Origin: DATDPM01 sp963841995
GTDB taxonomy: Bacteria > Pseudomonadota > Alphaproteobacteria > DATDPM01
Assembly (NCBI GenBank): GCA_963841995.1
Contig: CAWJEX010000017.1
Coordinates: 62,001 to 126,000, forward strand
DNA length: 64,000 nt
Direction of reading: 5' to 3'
Within the stretch, counting starts at the first letter, position 1, and each line of letters starts with the position of its first letter. The notes beneath the pieces were generated by a model, which saw nothing but the letters and a program-made list of their open reading frames with translations, was not told the DNA's origin and searched no databases. The translations under genes and the position numbers were made by a program. This document shows, in pieces, positions 1-7,807 of the stretch.

Positions 1-2
1 TC

Positions 3-719
3 ACGACCTCCGTGATCGCGATTCTGATCGGGGTTCCGGTCAGCTTCGGCATCGCGCTGTTTCTGTCCGAGCTTGCGCCGCTCTGGCTGCGCCGTCCGAT
101 CGGCACGGCGATCGAGCTCTTGGCGGCGGTGCCGAGCATCATTTACGGCATGTGGGGATTATTCGTATTCGCGCCGTTCTTCTCCCACCACTATCAGCCG
201 TGGATGTCGGCCCATCTCGGCCCGATCCCCGTTATCGGACAACTGTTCCAGGGGCCGCCGCTCGGTATCGGCATATTTACCGCCGGCGTCATCCTGGCAA
301 TCATGATCGTCCCCTTCATTTCCTCCGTGATCCGGGACGTATTTCAAACCGTCCCCGCGGTGATGAGGGAATCGGCTTACAGCATCGGCTGTTCGACCTG
401 GGAGGTGGTTTGGAACATCCTATTGCCGTACACGCGCACGAGCATCATCGGCGCGATCATGCTGGGACTTGGGCGCGCGCTGGGCGAGACGATGGCCGTT
501 ACCTTCGTCATCGGCAATGCCCACAAAATCAATGCCTCCCTGTTCATGCCGGGTGCGACGATTTCATCGACCATCGCCAATGAATTCACCGAAGCCGTTG
601 GCGACGTGTATTACTCGTCGCTGATCGCACTCGGCCTCACCCTCTTCGTCGTAACGATGGTGGTGCTCACCCTCGCCAAATTGATGCTCCTTCGTCTCGA
701 GCTGCGTCTTCGAGGCTGA
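3..719 (+). CDS. pstC: PstC, phosphate ABC transporter permease (5' end outside window)
   Basis: One of the two inner-membrane permease subunits of the high-affinity phosphate importer PstSCAB. The frame is open back to the left edge, so the start and first membrane helices lie upstream. What remains holds several hydrophobic helices, the family segment GIALFLSELAP near the left edge, and the cytoplasmic coupling loop with ESAYSIGCSTWEV followed by LGRALGETMAVTFVIGN. It is followed after 5 bases by pstA and then pstB in one operon. No phoU or phoB follows pstB here, unlike many Pst operons. The assignment is firm; only the start is missing. Confidence 0.95.
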   Translation, partial: TTSVIAILIGVPVSFGIALFLSELAPLWLRRPIGTAIELLAAVPSIIYGMWGLFVFAPFFSHHYQPWMSAHLGPIPVIGQLFQGPPLGIGIFTAGVILAIMIVPFISSVIRDVFQTVPAVMRESAYSIGCSTWEVVWNILLPYTRTSIIGAIMLGLGRALGETMAVTFVIGNAHKINASLFMPGATISSTIANEFTEAVGDVYYSSLIALGLTLFVVTMVVLTLAKLMLLRLELRLRG

Positions 720-724
720 GATCC

Positions 725-1576
725 ATGGGCATTACCCGATATCGCTGGCGCCGCATCCTCAACGGCTTTTTCCTGTCGACCTCTGTGATCGCGACATTCA
801 TGGGCCTTGCCGTTCTGTTTTCAATTCTCAGCACGGTGATAACCTATGGACTCCCCGCCCTAACACCTGCTCTATTCACAGAGATGACGCCGCCGCCGGG
901 AAGTACCGGCGGTCTCTTGAACGCCATCGTCGGCAGCCTGATCATCACCGGGATCGGCATCGCCGTCGGCGCACCGATCGGCGTATTGGCCGGCACGTTC
1001 TTGGCGGAGTTCGGCCGGGGCAAGTGGCTGACCGATGCAACGCGTTTCATCAGCGACGTACTTTTGAGCGCTCCCTCGATCCTGATCGGGCTCTTTGTCT
1101 TCCAGGTCGCCGTTCAGCCGGTCCATCATTTCTCGGCATGGGCCGGAGCCTTGACGCTGGCGATCATCGCCATACCGGTCATTCTGCGGACGACCGATGA
1201 CATGCTGCGCCTTGTACCCAACGATTTGCGAGAGGCCGGGGCAGCACTTGGCGCGCCGCAATGGAAGATTGTGGTAAACATTTCCTATCGGAGTGTTCGG
1301 GCCGGTATTGTCACCGGCATTCTTCTGGCATTCGCACGCATCAGCGGCGAGACGGCGCCTCTCCTGTTCACCGCCCTGAACAATCAGTTCTGGAGCTCGG
1401 ACGTGAACGCACCGATGGCAAATCTGCCGGTGGTCATCTTCCAGTTCGCCATGAGTCCCTACGATGACTGGCAGCGCCTTGCCTGGGCGGGCGCGTTATT
1501 GACGACGGCCGCCATTCTCGGGCTCAGTGTGCTTGCCCGCATTCTCTTGTTCAGCCCCAAGGAAAGACCCCAATGA
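725..1576 (+). CDS. pstA: PstA, phosphate ABC transporter permease
   Basis: Second permease subunit of the phosphate importer, 283 residues, the usual family length. It has about six membrane helices and a coupling loop with LREAGAALGAPQWKIV, followed by ARISGETAPLLFTA, a typical PstA segment. The ATG lies 5 bases after the pstC stop, and its own stop overlaps the pstB start by four bases (ATGA), which implies translational coupling. It should pair with PstC in the membrane and receive phosphate from PstS, whose gene is not in the window. Confidence 0.95.
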   Translation: MGITRYRWRRILNGFFLSTSVIATFMGLAVLFSILSTVITYGLPALTPALFTEMTPPPGSTGGLLNAIVGSLIITGIGIAVGAPIGVLAGTFLAEFGRGKWLTDATRFISDVLLSAPSILIGLFVFQVAVQPVHHFSAWAGALTLAIIAIPVILRTTDDMLRLVPNDLREAGAALGAPQWKIVVNISYRSVRAGIVTGILLAFARISGETAPLLFTALNNQFWSSDVNAPMANLPVVIFQFAMSPYDDWQRLAWAGALLTTAAILGLSVLARILLFSPKERPQ

Positions 1577-2463
1577 CCCCAGATATGATTGACGATGTCG
1601 GCCCGCGAAACGGAGCAGCCAGCATGGTCCGAAGTCCCGATACCAGCGGTGGAGGTATTGCCCCATTATTGTACGAAAGCACGATCGCCGAGGCGGCGGA
1701 ACAGCTGCCCGTGCCTAAGCTGTTGATCAAGAATCTCAGCTTCCACTACGGCAAGCAAATGGCGCTCAAATCCGTGAACATGACCATTCACGACCGCCGC
1801 GTGACCGCCATCATCGGTGCGTCGGGGTGCGGAAAGTCGACCTTGTTGCGCACCATGAACCGGATTTACGAGCTCTATCCCGACCAGCGGGCAGAGGGCG
1901 AGATTCTGATGGACGGCCAAAATATTCTCGCACCCTCCGTCAATCTCAGTCATCTGAGGTCCCGGATCGGCATGGTGTTCCAAAGGCCAACACCTTTTCC
2001 GATGTCGATCTACGACAATATTGCCTTCGGGGTCAAACTCTACCGGCGCGTTCCCAAGGCGGAGCTCAACCATCTGGTGGAAGCCGCGCTGACCAAAGCC
2101 GCGTTATGGAATGAAGTGAAGGACAAATTGAAGGTCGTCGGCTCGGGCCTTTCCGGGGGCCAGCAGCAGCGCCTGTGCATCGCCCGGACAATTGCCCTCA
2201 ATCCCGATGTGCTGCTTCTCGATGAACCGGCGTCGGCGCTCGATCCGGTGTCGACCGAAAAGATCGAGCAATTGATCGACGAGCTTCGCGCCGACTACAC
2301 CATCATCATCGTGACCCACAATCTCCAGCAGGCCGCCCGGGTCTCCGACTTCACGGCGCTCATGCATCTGGGCGAGCTGGTCGAATTCGGTGAAACGCAG
2401 ACCATCTTCACGCGGCCGACCGACCGCCGCACCGAGGATTATGTCACCGGAAAATACGGCTGA
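1573..2463 (+). CDS. pstB: PstB, phosphate ABC transporter ATPase
   Basis: Cytoplasmic ATPase that drives the PstCA permease. It shows Walker A GASGCGKST, Q-loop FQRPTPFPMSIYDNI, signature LSGGQQQR, Walker B VLLLDEPASALDP and the switch histidine in IIVTHNLQQA. At 296 residues it is about 40 longer than typical PstB because of a low-complexity N-terminus. An internal ATG at 1624 is a possible alternative start, but the ATGA overlap with pstA favours 1573. The operon seems to end here: a weak hairpin follows and the next gene converges from the other strand. Confidence 0.95.
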   Translation: MTPDMIDDVGPRNGAASMVRSPDTSGGGIAPLLYESTIAEAAEQLPVPKLLIKNLSFHYGKQMALKSVNMTIHDRRVTAIIGASGCGKSTLLRTMNRIYELYPDQRAEGEILMDGQNILAPSVNLSHLRSRIGMVFQRPTPFPMSIYDNIAFGVKLYRRVPKAELNHLVEAALTKAALWNEVKDKLKVVGSGLSGGQQQRLCIARTIALNPDVLLLDEPASALDPVSTEKIEQLIDELRADYTIIIVTHNLQQAARVSDFTALMHLGELVEFGETQTIFTRPTDRRTEDYVTGKYG

Positions 2464-2486
2464 TCCGCCGCCAGCAAGGACGAAAT

Positions 2487-2504
2487 CCGATCGACGCGGA
2501 TCGG
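2487..2504 (+). terminator. Weak hairpin between convergent genes
   Basis: A 6-bp inverted repeat (CCGATC / GATCGG) with a 6-base loop lies just after the pstB stop and is followed by an AT-rich stretch without a clean T-run. It sits between the 3' ends of pstB and the convergent VIT1/CCC1 gene, so it could serve as a modest terminator. This is inferred from position and symmetry only. Confidence 0.3.
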
Positions 2505-2515
2505 AATAATTGCAC

Positions 2516-3657
2516 TTAGCCGCCGATCGAAACGCCGATCAGCCGCCCAAGGCCGAAGGTAATCCCCGCCGCCGCGAACCCGACCGCGAGCTGGCGCAGC
2601 GACGAGAAAAAGAACTCCGTCCGGTAAACAGTGCGGTGCCGCAGCCGATCAGAATGAGCGCAACGGCGCTGGAAATGAGGCTGGCAACAACCGCCGTCCA
2701 TCCGCCCCAGATGAAATACGGTGCCACCGGGAATATGGCGCCCGCCGGAAATAGAAAGAACGAAGACGCCGCAGCAGCCCAGGCCGATCCCCCGAGATCG
2801 TCGGGATCGATGCCGAGCTCTTCGCGCACCAGTGTATTGAGCGCCTGATCCTTGTTGGCGAACAGACGGCTGGCCAAGGCTTGGGCTTCCTTTTCGGTCA
2901 ATCCCTTGGCTTGATAAATAAGCGCCAATTCTTCCCGCTCTTCATCGGGCACGGTTTCAAGTTCTTCCGCTTCAGTCGCGATCTGACTATGGTAAAGCTC
3001 GCGGCTCGAATTCACCGACAGCCATTCGCCGAGCGCCATCGAGCACGCTCCCGCCAATAGCCCCGCCAATCCGGTGATCAAAATCGTGCGATCCGGAACG
3101 GCGGCGCCGGCGACGCCCATCACCAAACTCAAATTGGAAACCAGCCCGTCATTCGCCCCCAAGACTGCCGCCCGGAGAGCGTTACCGCCCGTGCGATGCC
3201 GGCCCTCGATCGAACCCAGGACGCTGCCGGGAATTCCGCCCTGCCGATTCGATCCGGAAACCGGCGCGGCAAGCGCATCCAAGACACGGGCGTGGCTGCG
3301 TTCGTCCGCCGGCAGGCCCCCGGCCACCGCCTCGGGCTGGCGATCGTAGGAGCCGCTGTCCACATGCTCCAAGGTATTGATTGTCGGCAGAACGAAACCG
3401 GGACCAAAACGGCTTGCCAGCCAGCCGAGGGCCCGAGTGCGAAAGCCGACCGAGATGCGGGGGATTCGCTGGTGCAACTGGCGCAATTTCTTGCGCCAGA
3501 ATTCGGCATGGGATTCTTCGACCGCCGCCAAGCGGCGATAGACCGTGGCGATGTCCGGATTCTCCTCGACATCGGCCAAAGTGCGGTAGAGCGCGGCGCT
3601 ATTCACCTCGCCCTGGAGATTCAACCGGTAACGCTCTCCGTCGTTCAATTCAGTCAA
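2516..3657 (-). CDS. Rubrerythrin-VIT1/CCC1 family iron/manganese transporter, frame broken near its end
   Basis: The N-terminal part (about residues 1-150) is a ferritin/rubrerythrin-like helical domain with E17, the E47-x-x-H50 pair and a later DERSHAR motif. It is followed by a VIT1/CCC1 transporter domain beginning LGANDGLVSNLSLVMG, with helices and the cytoplasmic Glu-rich segment typical of vacuolar iron transporter homologues. Such proteins are thought to export or store Fe(II) or Mn(II). The frame breaks at about 2608-2620, after LFTGRS. The expected ending SSLRQLAVGFAAAG...RLIGVSIGG is in a neighbouring frame and stops at 2516. Adding one base restores a 380-residue protein. Without it, translation runs into an Arg/Ser-rich tail ending at 2539. 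Confidence 0.8.
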
Positions 3658-3837
3658 TGCAACCCCGCCGCGTCGAGATTCGAGAATATAATATTCCGAT
3701 GTGGAATGGCGACACAGAAGACTGGGTGATCGGCGGGCCGGCGCTGGACGGTGACGCCACCGATCCGAACCCGCCCACGGACAGCCGGACGACTGAACTG
3801 GCGCTGCCCACCGTATGGCGATAGCATCGCGGTCGCG

Positions 3838-4650
3838 ATGGCAAACTCTGAAATTTTAGGTCGAAATTCCCTTTCACTCATCCGCGGGTCGTTTTTTTGC
3901 GGGGCGTTCGCCGCCTTGGCCATGTTGTTTGTTGCGGGCGCCGCCGTACCCGCCGATCCGCTATTCCCGCCGCTCATAGGCCGGATCGTCGACGACGCCG
4001 GGATTTTGTTGCCGCAAACGCAGGCACGGCTGACGGACATGCTGGCCGAACACGAGCGCCAGACCGGTCAACAAGTCGTCGTCGTCACGATCAAATCGCT
4101 GCAAGGTTACGACATCGATGACTACGGCTACCGGCTTGGCCGGTTCTGGGGCATCGGCGAGAAAGGCAAGAATACCGGCGCCCTTCTGATCGTGGCGCCC
4201 AATGAGCGCAAGGTGCGTATCGAAGTTGGATACGGCCTGGAAGGCATTCTCACCGATGCAATGAGCCGGAACATCATCGAGCAAGTCATTCTGCCGGATT
4301 TCCGCCGCGGCGATTTCAGTGGCGGCGTTCTCGACGGTACATCGGCGATCTTGCGCAGGCTCGGCGGCACCTCCTCGGCGGCAGTGGCAGCGGCGCCGCA
4401 AGCGCAGTCCTCGCCCTTCCCGACGGCTTGGATCGGTTGGCTGGCACTTTTCTTCGTATTCTGGTTCTACGGCTGGATGTCCAGATATCGTTTCGGCAGA
4501 CGCTCGGTTGGGTTTGGCGTCTCGGGTCTTCCCGTTTTTTGGGGCGGGGCGGCCAGCGGCGGATTTTCGGGCGGTGGATTTTCCGGCGGGGGCGGATTTT
4601 CCGGCGGCGGCGGGTCCTTTGGCGGCGGAGGCGCTTCAGGAGGATGGTGA
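3838..4650 (+). CDS. TPM-domain (YgcG-like) membrane protein with Gly-rich tail
   Basis: A 270-residue envelope protein. The N-terminus is a signal sequence or membrane anchor (FFCGAFAALAMLFVAGAAV). Next comes a TPM domain, from about residue 37 to 165, with the characteristic IVDDAGILL, VVVVTIKSLQG and VRIEVGYGLEGILTD segments. A single membrane helix (WIGWLALFFVFWFYGWM) follows, and the protein ends in a Gly/Ser tail of FSGGG repeats, a hallmark of this family. The function of TPM proteins is poorly known; some are linked to photosystem repair or membrane stress. Start 3838 is chosen because it precedes the signal sequence; an in-frame start at 3751 adds a non-conserved stretch. It forms a cluster with a second TPM gene and lemA. 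Confidence 0.8.
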   Translation: MANSEILGRNSLSLIRGSFFCGAFAALAMLFVAGAAVPADPLFPPLIGRIVDDAGILLPQTQARLTDMLAEHERQTGQQVVVVTIKSLQGYDIDDYGYRLGRFWGIGEKGKNTGALLIVAPNERKVRIEVGYGLEGILTDAMSRNIIEQVILPDFRRGDFSGGVLDGTSAILRRLGGTSSAAVAAAPQAQSSPFPTAWIGWLALFFVFWFYGWMSRYRFGRRSVGFGVSGLPVFWGGAASGGFSGGGFSGGGGFSGGGGSFGGGGASGGW

Positions 4651-5243
4651 TCGTAAAGAATCCTTTGACGGCGGAAGAGCGGGAACGTATCGCCGCCACG
4701 GTGACGGCCGTGCAAAAGCGCACGAAGGCAGCCTTCGTGTCGGCGATATTGCCGATCAGCGATCGATATTCGCTCTTTCCACCGGTGTGGGGCGCGTTTC
4801 TCGCCATAGCAGCCCTTGGCATTCTCGCCTTGCTCCGTCCCGACCTGACGATCGGCACCGCGTTTCTTGTCACGGCGTTGCTGTTCGTCGCCTTCACCTT
4901 CATGCTCGATTGGCTCCCCTTGCGGATTTTGGTCGTGCCGAAGAGCCTAAAGCACCGTCTTGCCAGCGAACTTGCTCACCGCGAGTTTGCCGCGCGCATT
5001 CTCGCCTCGGCACAGCATCGCAACGGGATTCTGCTCTTCGTTTCGCTTCGCGAGCGCTATGTGGAGATCATCGCCGATCGCGGCATCCATAGCCGCGTCG
5101 CCGAAGGAACCTGGGATAAGATCGTCGCCGAGTTTTTGGCCGCGGTGAAGGCCGGCCGGCTTGCCGAGGGACTTATCGCCGCGGTCGAATCGTGCGGTGC
5201 CGTGCTGCAAACCCATTTTCCCGCGGAGGGGCAAAGCCCGTGA
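4644..5243 (+). CDS. Second TPM-domain membrane protein
   Basis: A 199-residue protein overlapping the previous gene by 7 bases. Two membrane helices at about residues 40-85 (FLAIAALGILALL and FLVTALLFVAFTFML) are followed by a C-terminal TPM-like domain containing ILLFVSLRERYVEIIADRGI. This type regularly follows a YgcG-like protein and LemA in proteobacteria. A strong AGGAGG touches the ATG at 4644, which is unusually close, so the GTG at 4647 or another nearby codon may be the real start. The role is unknown; context suggests it acts with its neighbours at the membrane. Confidence 0.75.
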   Translation: MVIVKNPLTAEERERIAATVTAVQKRTKAAFVSAILPISDRYSLFPPVWGAFLAIAALGILALLRPDLTIGTAFLVTALLFVAFTFMLDWLPLRILVVPKSLKHRLASELAHREFAARILASAQHRNGILLFVSLRERYVEIIADRGIHSRVAEGTWDKIVAEFLAAVKAGRLAEGLIAAVESCGAVLQTHFPAEGQSP

Positions 5244-5340
5244 TTGGGTTTGCCGCGAAAGTCCGGACATTGTTGCCTGCCGACGAGATGCTTCCCATTT
5301 AATGGCGGTCGGCTTGCGGCCGGCGGTGGAGGATTTTGCA

Positions 5341-5943
5341 ATGGTATTTGGAAAACTTGCGACGATGGCTTGCGCGGCGGTGCTGCTCTTCGCGGTCCTC
5401 GCCCTCTCCGCCTGCGACGTCAACGCGATCCCGCGGCAGGACGAGGCGGTAAAGGCCGCGTGGAGCCAGGCCCTCAATCAATATCAGCGCCGCACCGATT
5501 TAATTCCCAATCTCGTCGAAACGGTGAAGGGTTATGCCAAGCAGGAACAGCAGGTCCTGACGGAAGTCACTGAAGCGCGTGCTAAGGCGACCCAAATGCA
5601 ACTGCCGTCCGATGTGCTGTCGAATCCGGAGGCCTTTCATCAATTCGAGCAGAACCAAGCGGCATTGAGCGGCGCTCTGGGGCGACTCCTTGCCGTCAGC
5701 GAACGATATCCCGATCTCAAATCGAATCAGAATTTTCTGGAGCTGCAATCGCAACTCGAAGGAACCGAAAACCGGATTGCGGTGGCGCGCCGCGATTACA
5801 TCGAAGCGGTGCAGCAATACAACACGACGCTACGTTCCTATCCGAGCAAATGGATCGCGGCCTGGCTCTACCCCGACGCCAAAGTGAAGGAGACCTTCAC
5901 GATCTCGGAAGAAGCCCAAAAGGCGCCGGCAGTGAAGTTCTGA
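5341..5943 (+). CDS. lemA: LemA family lipoprotein
   Basis: A 200-residue LemA protein. The N-terminus is a lipoprotein signal with lipobox LSAC. After it comes the coiled-coil LemA fold with conserved NQYQRRTDLIPNLVETVKGYA, a NQAALSGALGRLLAVSERYPDLKSN segment cut by short variable parts, and the family ending near YPSKWIAAWLYPDAKVKETF. Start 5341 is chosen because it directly precedes the signal peptide and has GGAGG nine bases upstream; the longer in-frame extension to 5161 lacks both. It closes the TPM-TPM-LemA cluster, an arrangement seen repeatedly in proteobacteria. The biochemical role of LemA is not settled. Confidence 0.9.
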   Translation: MVFGKLATMACAAVLLFAVLALSACDVNAIPRQDEAVKAAWSQALNQYQRRTDLIPNLVETVKGYAKQEQQVLTEVTEARAKATQMQLPSDVLSNPEAFHQFEQNQAALSGALGRLLAVSERYPDLKSNQNFLELQSQLEGTENRIAVARRDYIEAVQQYNTTLRSYPSKWIAAWLYPDAKVKETFTISEEAQKAPAVKF

Positions 5944-6115
5944 AGAGGCGCATCTTCGGAAACCCGGGCATTGTTGCTTGCCAAAAGCATCATTTAAGCC
6001 TGTCCTTTAGAGTATCGGCCGGTCGCCAAATGTGTTTGGCCCAGGCTTTGCGAGACCCAGATTAAGTGTTTCGCTCCAATCATTGGGCGCGGACCGAACT
6101 GAGGTGGGCAAAGCC

Positions 6116-6877
6116 ATGGACATAAACGATAAAGTCATCGCCGTGACCGGTGCGGGCGCCGGCATCGGACGCAGCATTGCGATCGAGCTGGCGAAAAAAG
6201 GGGCAGAAGTTGCCCTGATCGACATCAATCCGCAGGGCTTGGAAGAAACTGCCCAGCTTTGCCGAAGGGGTAACAACGGCACCCGGCCCTATTGCTGCGA
6301 CGTTTCGAAAGAGCCGGTGGTCGAAGAAACGTTCAGCAAAATTGAGGAAGATTTCGGTCGCGTCGACGGGCTGATCAACAACGCCGGAATCGTGCGCGAC
6401 GGCTTGCTGGTCAAGGTCAAGGACGGCGCCGTCATCGGCAAGCAATCGATGGCGAACTGGCAATCGGTCATCGATGTGAACCTTACCGGGGTTTTCTTAT
6501 GCGGCCGCGAAGCGGCGGCGAAGATGATCGGCAAGGGGTCGAATGGCGTGATCGTCAACATTTCGAGCATTTCCCGGGCCGGCAATTTCGGCCAGAGCAA
6601 CTATTCGGCGGCCAAGGCGGGCGTTGCCGCCATGGCGGTGACCTGGGCCAAGGAACTGGCGCGTTACAGCATCCGCGTCGCCGCGATCGCACCCGGATTC
6701 GTGTCTACACCGATGGTGATGGCGATGAAACCGGAAGCCCGCGCCCGCATGACCGACCCGACCCCGCTCAAGCGCCTCGGCACGCCCGAAGAAATCGCCA
6801 AGACCGTCACCTTCATTTTCGAGAACGATTTCATCACCGGCCGGGTGATCGAAGTGGATGGCGGGTTGCGCTTGTAA
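6116..6877 (+). CDS. SDR-family dehydrogenase/3-oxoacyl-ACP reductase (FabG-like)
   Basis: A 253-residue short-chain dehydrogenase with the Rossmann motif TGAGAGIG at residue 11, NNAG at 88-91, N122, S150, and the YxxxK pair Y163/K167, so the full catalytic tetrad is present. The C-terminal FITGRVIEVDGGLRL is typical of FabG and PhaB-type reductases acting on 3-oxoacyl thioesters. The substrate cannot be fixed from sequence. The ATG at 6116 follows GAGGTGGG at good spacing. It faces the CoA-ester lyase gene convergently, leaving about 20 bases between the stops. Confidence 0.85.
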   Translation: MDINDKVIAVTGAGAGIGRSIAIELAKKGAEVALIDINPQGLEETAQLCRRGNNGTRPYCCDVSKEPVVEETFSKIEEDFGRVDGLINNAGIVRDGLLVKVKDGAVIGKQSMANWQSVIDVNLTGVFLCGREAAAKMIGKGSNGVIVNISSISRAGNFGQSNYSAAKAGVAAMAVTWAKELARYSIRVAAIAPGFVSTPMVMAMKPEARARMTDPTPLKRLGTPEEIAKTVTFIFENDFITGRVIEVDGGLRL

Positions 6878-6897
6878 TCACGCCGTCCGCGAATGAC

Positions 6898-7785
6898 CTA
6901 ACCCGCTGTCGCTTCGCCCAATTCGGCGATGGCCTTGGCGAGCAGCAACATGCGCCGTGCGCCTTCGACATGCAGATTTTCGATCAGTCTGCCGTCCACC
7001 ACCACGATGCCTTCGCCGCGGCCGCGGGCTTCTTTATAAGCATCGATGATCTTATGCGCCCAGGCGATATCGCTCTCCGACGGCGAAAACGCCTCATTGG
7101 CGATCGGGATTGTCTTTGGATGAATCAGCGTTTTGCCGTCGAAGCCCATCTCAGCGCCTTGGCGGCAAGCATGAACGAAACCTTCTTCATCTTCGAGATT
7201 GAGATGCACGCCGTCGATGATGGCGACATCGGCGGCGCGGGCCGCCAATAGGCACAATCCGAGACTCGTTAGAAAGGGCAGCCGCTCGCGGGTGTGGCTG
7301 GCGCCCAAATCCTTGGCCAGATCGGACGTCCCCATGACCAGGCAACGAATGCGCGGGCTAGACCGCGCGATTTCTTCCACATGGAGAATGCCGCGCGGCG
7401 TTTCCACCATGCACCAGATGGCGGTCGTCGAGGGCGCGCCGGCACCGGCGAAAATGCTTTCCGCTTGGCGCACCATGTCGCCGCTTTCGACTTTGGGGAG
7501 CAATATGGCGTCCACGCCGGCTCGGCCCGCCGTCACCAGATCGTCATAGCCCCAATGGGAGTTGAGGCCATTGACCCGCACCACTTTCTGCCGCTTACCG
7601 TAGCCGCCGGCTTGCAGCCCGGCGGCGACCCGGGCGCGGGCTTCCGCTTTGGCCGAAGGCGCCACCGCGTCCTCGAGATCGAAAATGAATCCATCGGCGG
7701 AAAGGCCGCGCGCCTTCTCGATTGCCCGCTCATTCGAGCCCGGCACGTAAAGCACGCTACGCAATGCAAGAAAGGTCCGGGGCAT
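6898..7785 (-). CDS. CitE/HpcH-type CoA-ester lyase, Mcl2-like
   Basis: A 295-residue HpcH/HpaI-aldolase family protein. It starts RSVLYVPGSNERAIEKA, has the metal-site region FDLEDAVAP, then VETPRGI, and ends with the GFDGKTLIHP and IVVVDGRLIENLHVE segments. The overall pattern fits the (3S)-malyl-CoA thioesterase (Mcl2) and citE-like group better than the longer malyl-CoA lyase Mcl1. Together with the mesaconyl-CoA hydratase at 60290-61471 this suggests the ethylmalonyl-CoA pathway, in which Mcl2 releases malate from malyl-CoA. Lyase activity on another CoA ester is the alternative. An AGGGAG site precedes the ATG. Confidence 0.8.
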   Translation of the reverse strand: MPRTFLALRSVLYVPGSNERAIEKARGLSADGFIFDLEDAVAPSAKAEARARVAAGLQAGGYGKRQKVVRVNGLNSHWGYDDLVTAGRAGVDAILLPKVESGDMVRQAESIFAGAGAPSTTAIWCMVETPRGILHVEEIARSSPRIRCLVMGTSDLAKDLGASHTRERLPFLTSLGLCLLAARAADVAIIDGVHLNLEDEEGFVHACRQGAEMGFDGKTLIHPKTIPIANEAFSPSESDIAWAHKIIDAYKEARGRGEGIVVVDGRLIENLHVEGARRMLLLAKAIAELGEATAG

Positions 7786-7807
7786 TGCAAGGCTCCCTAA
7801 TACTCGG

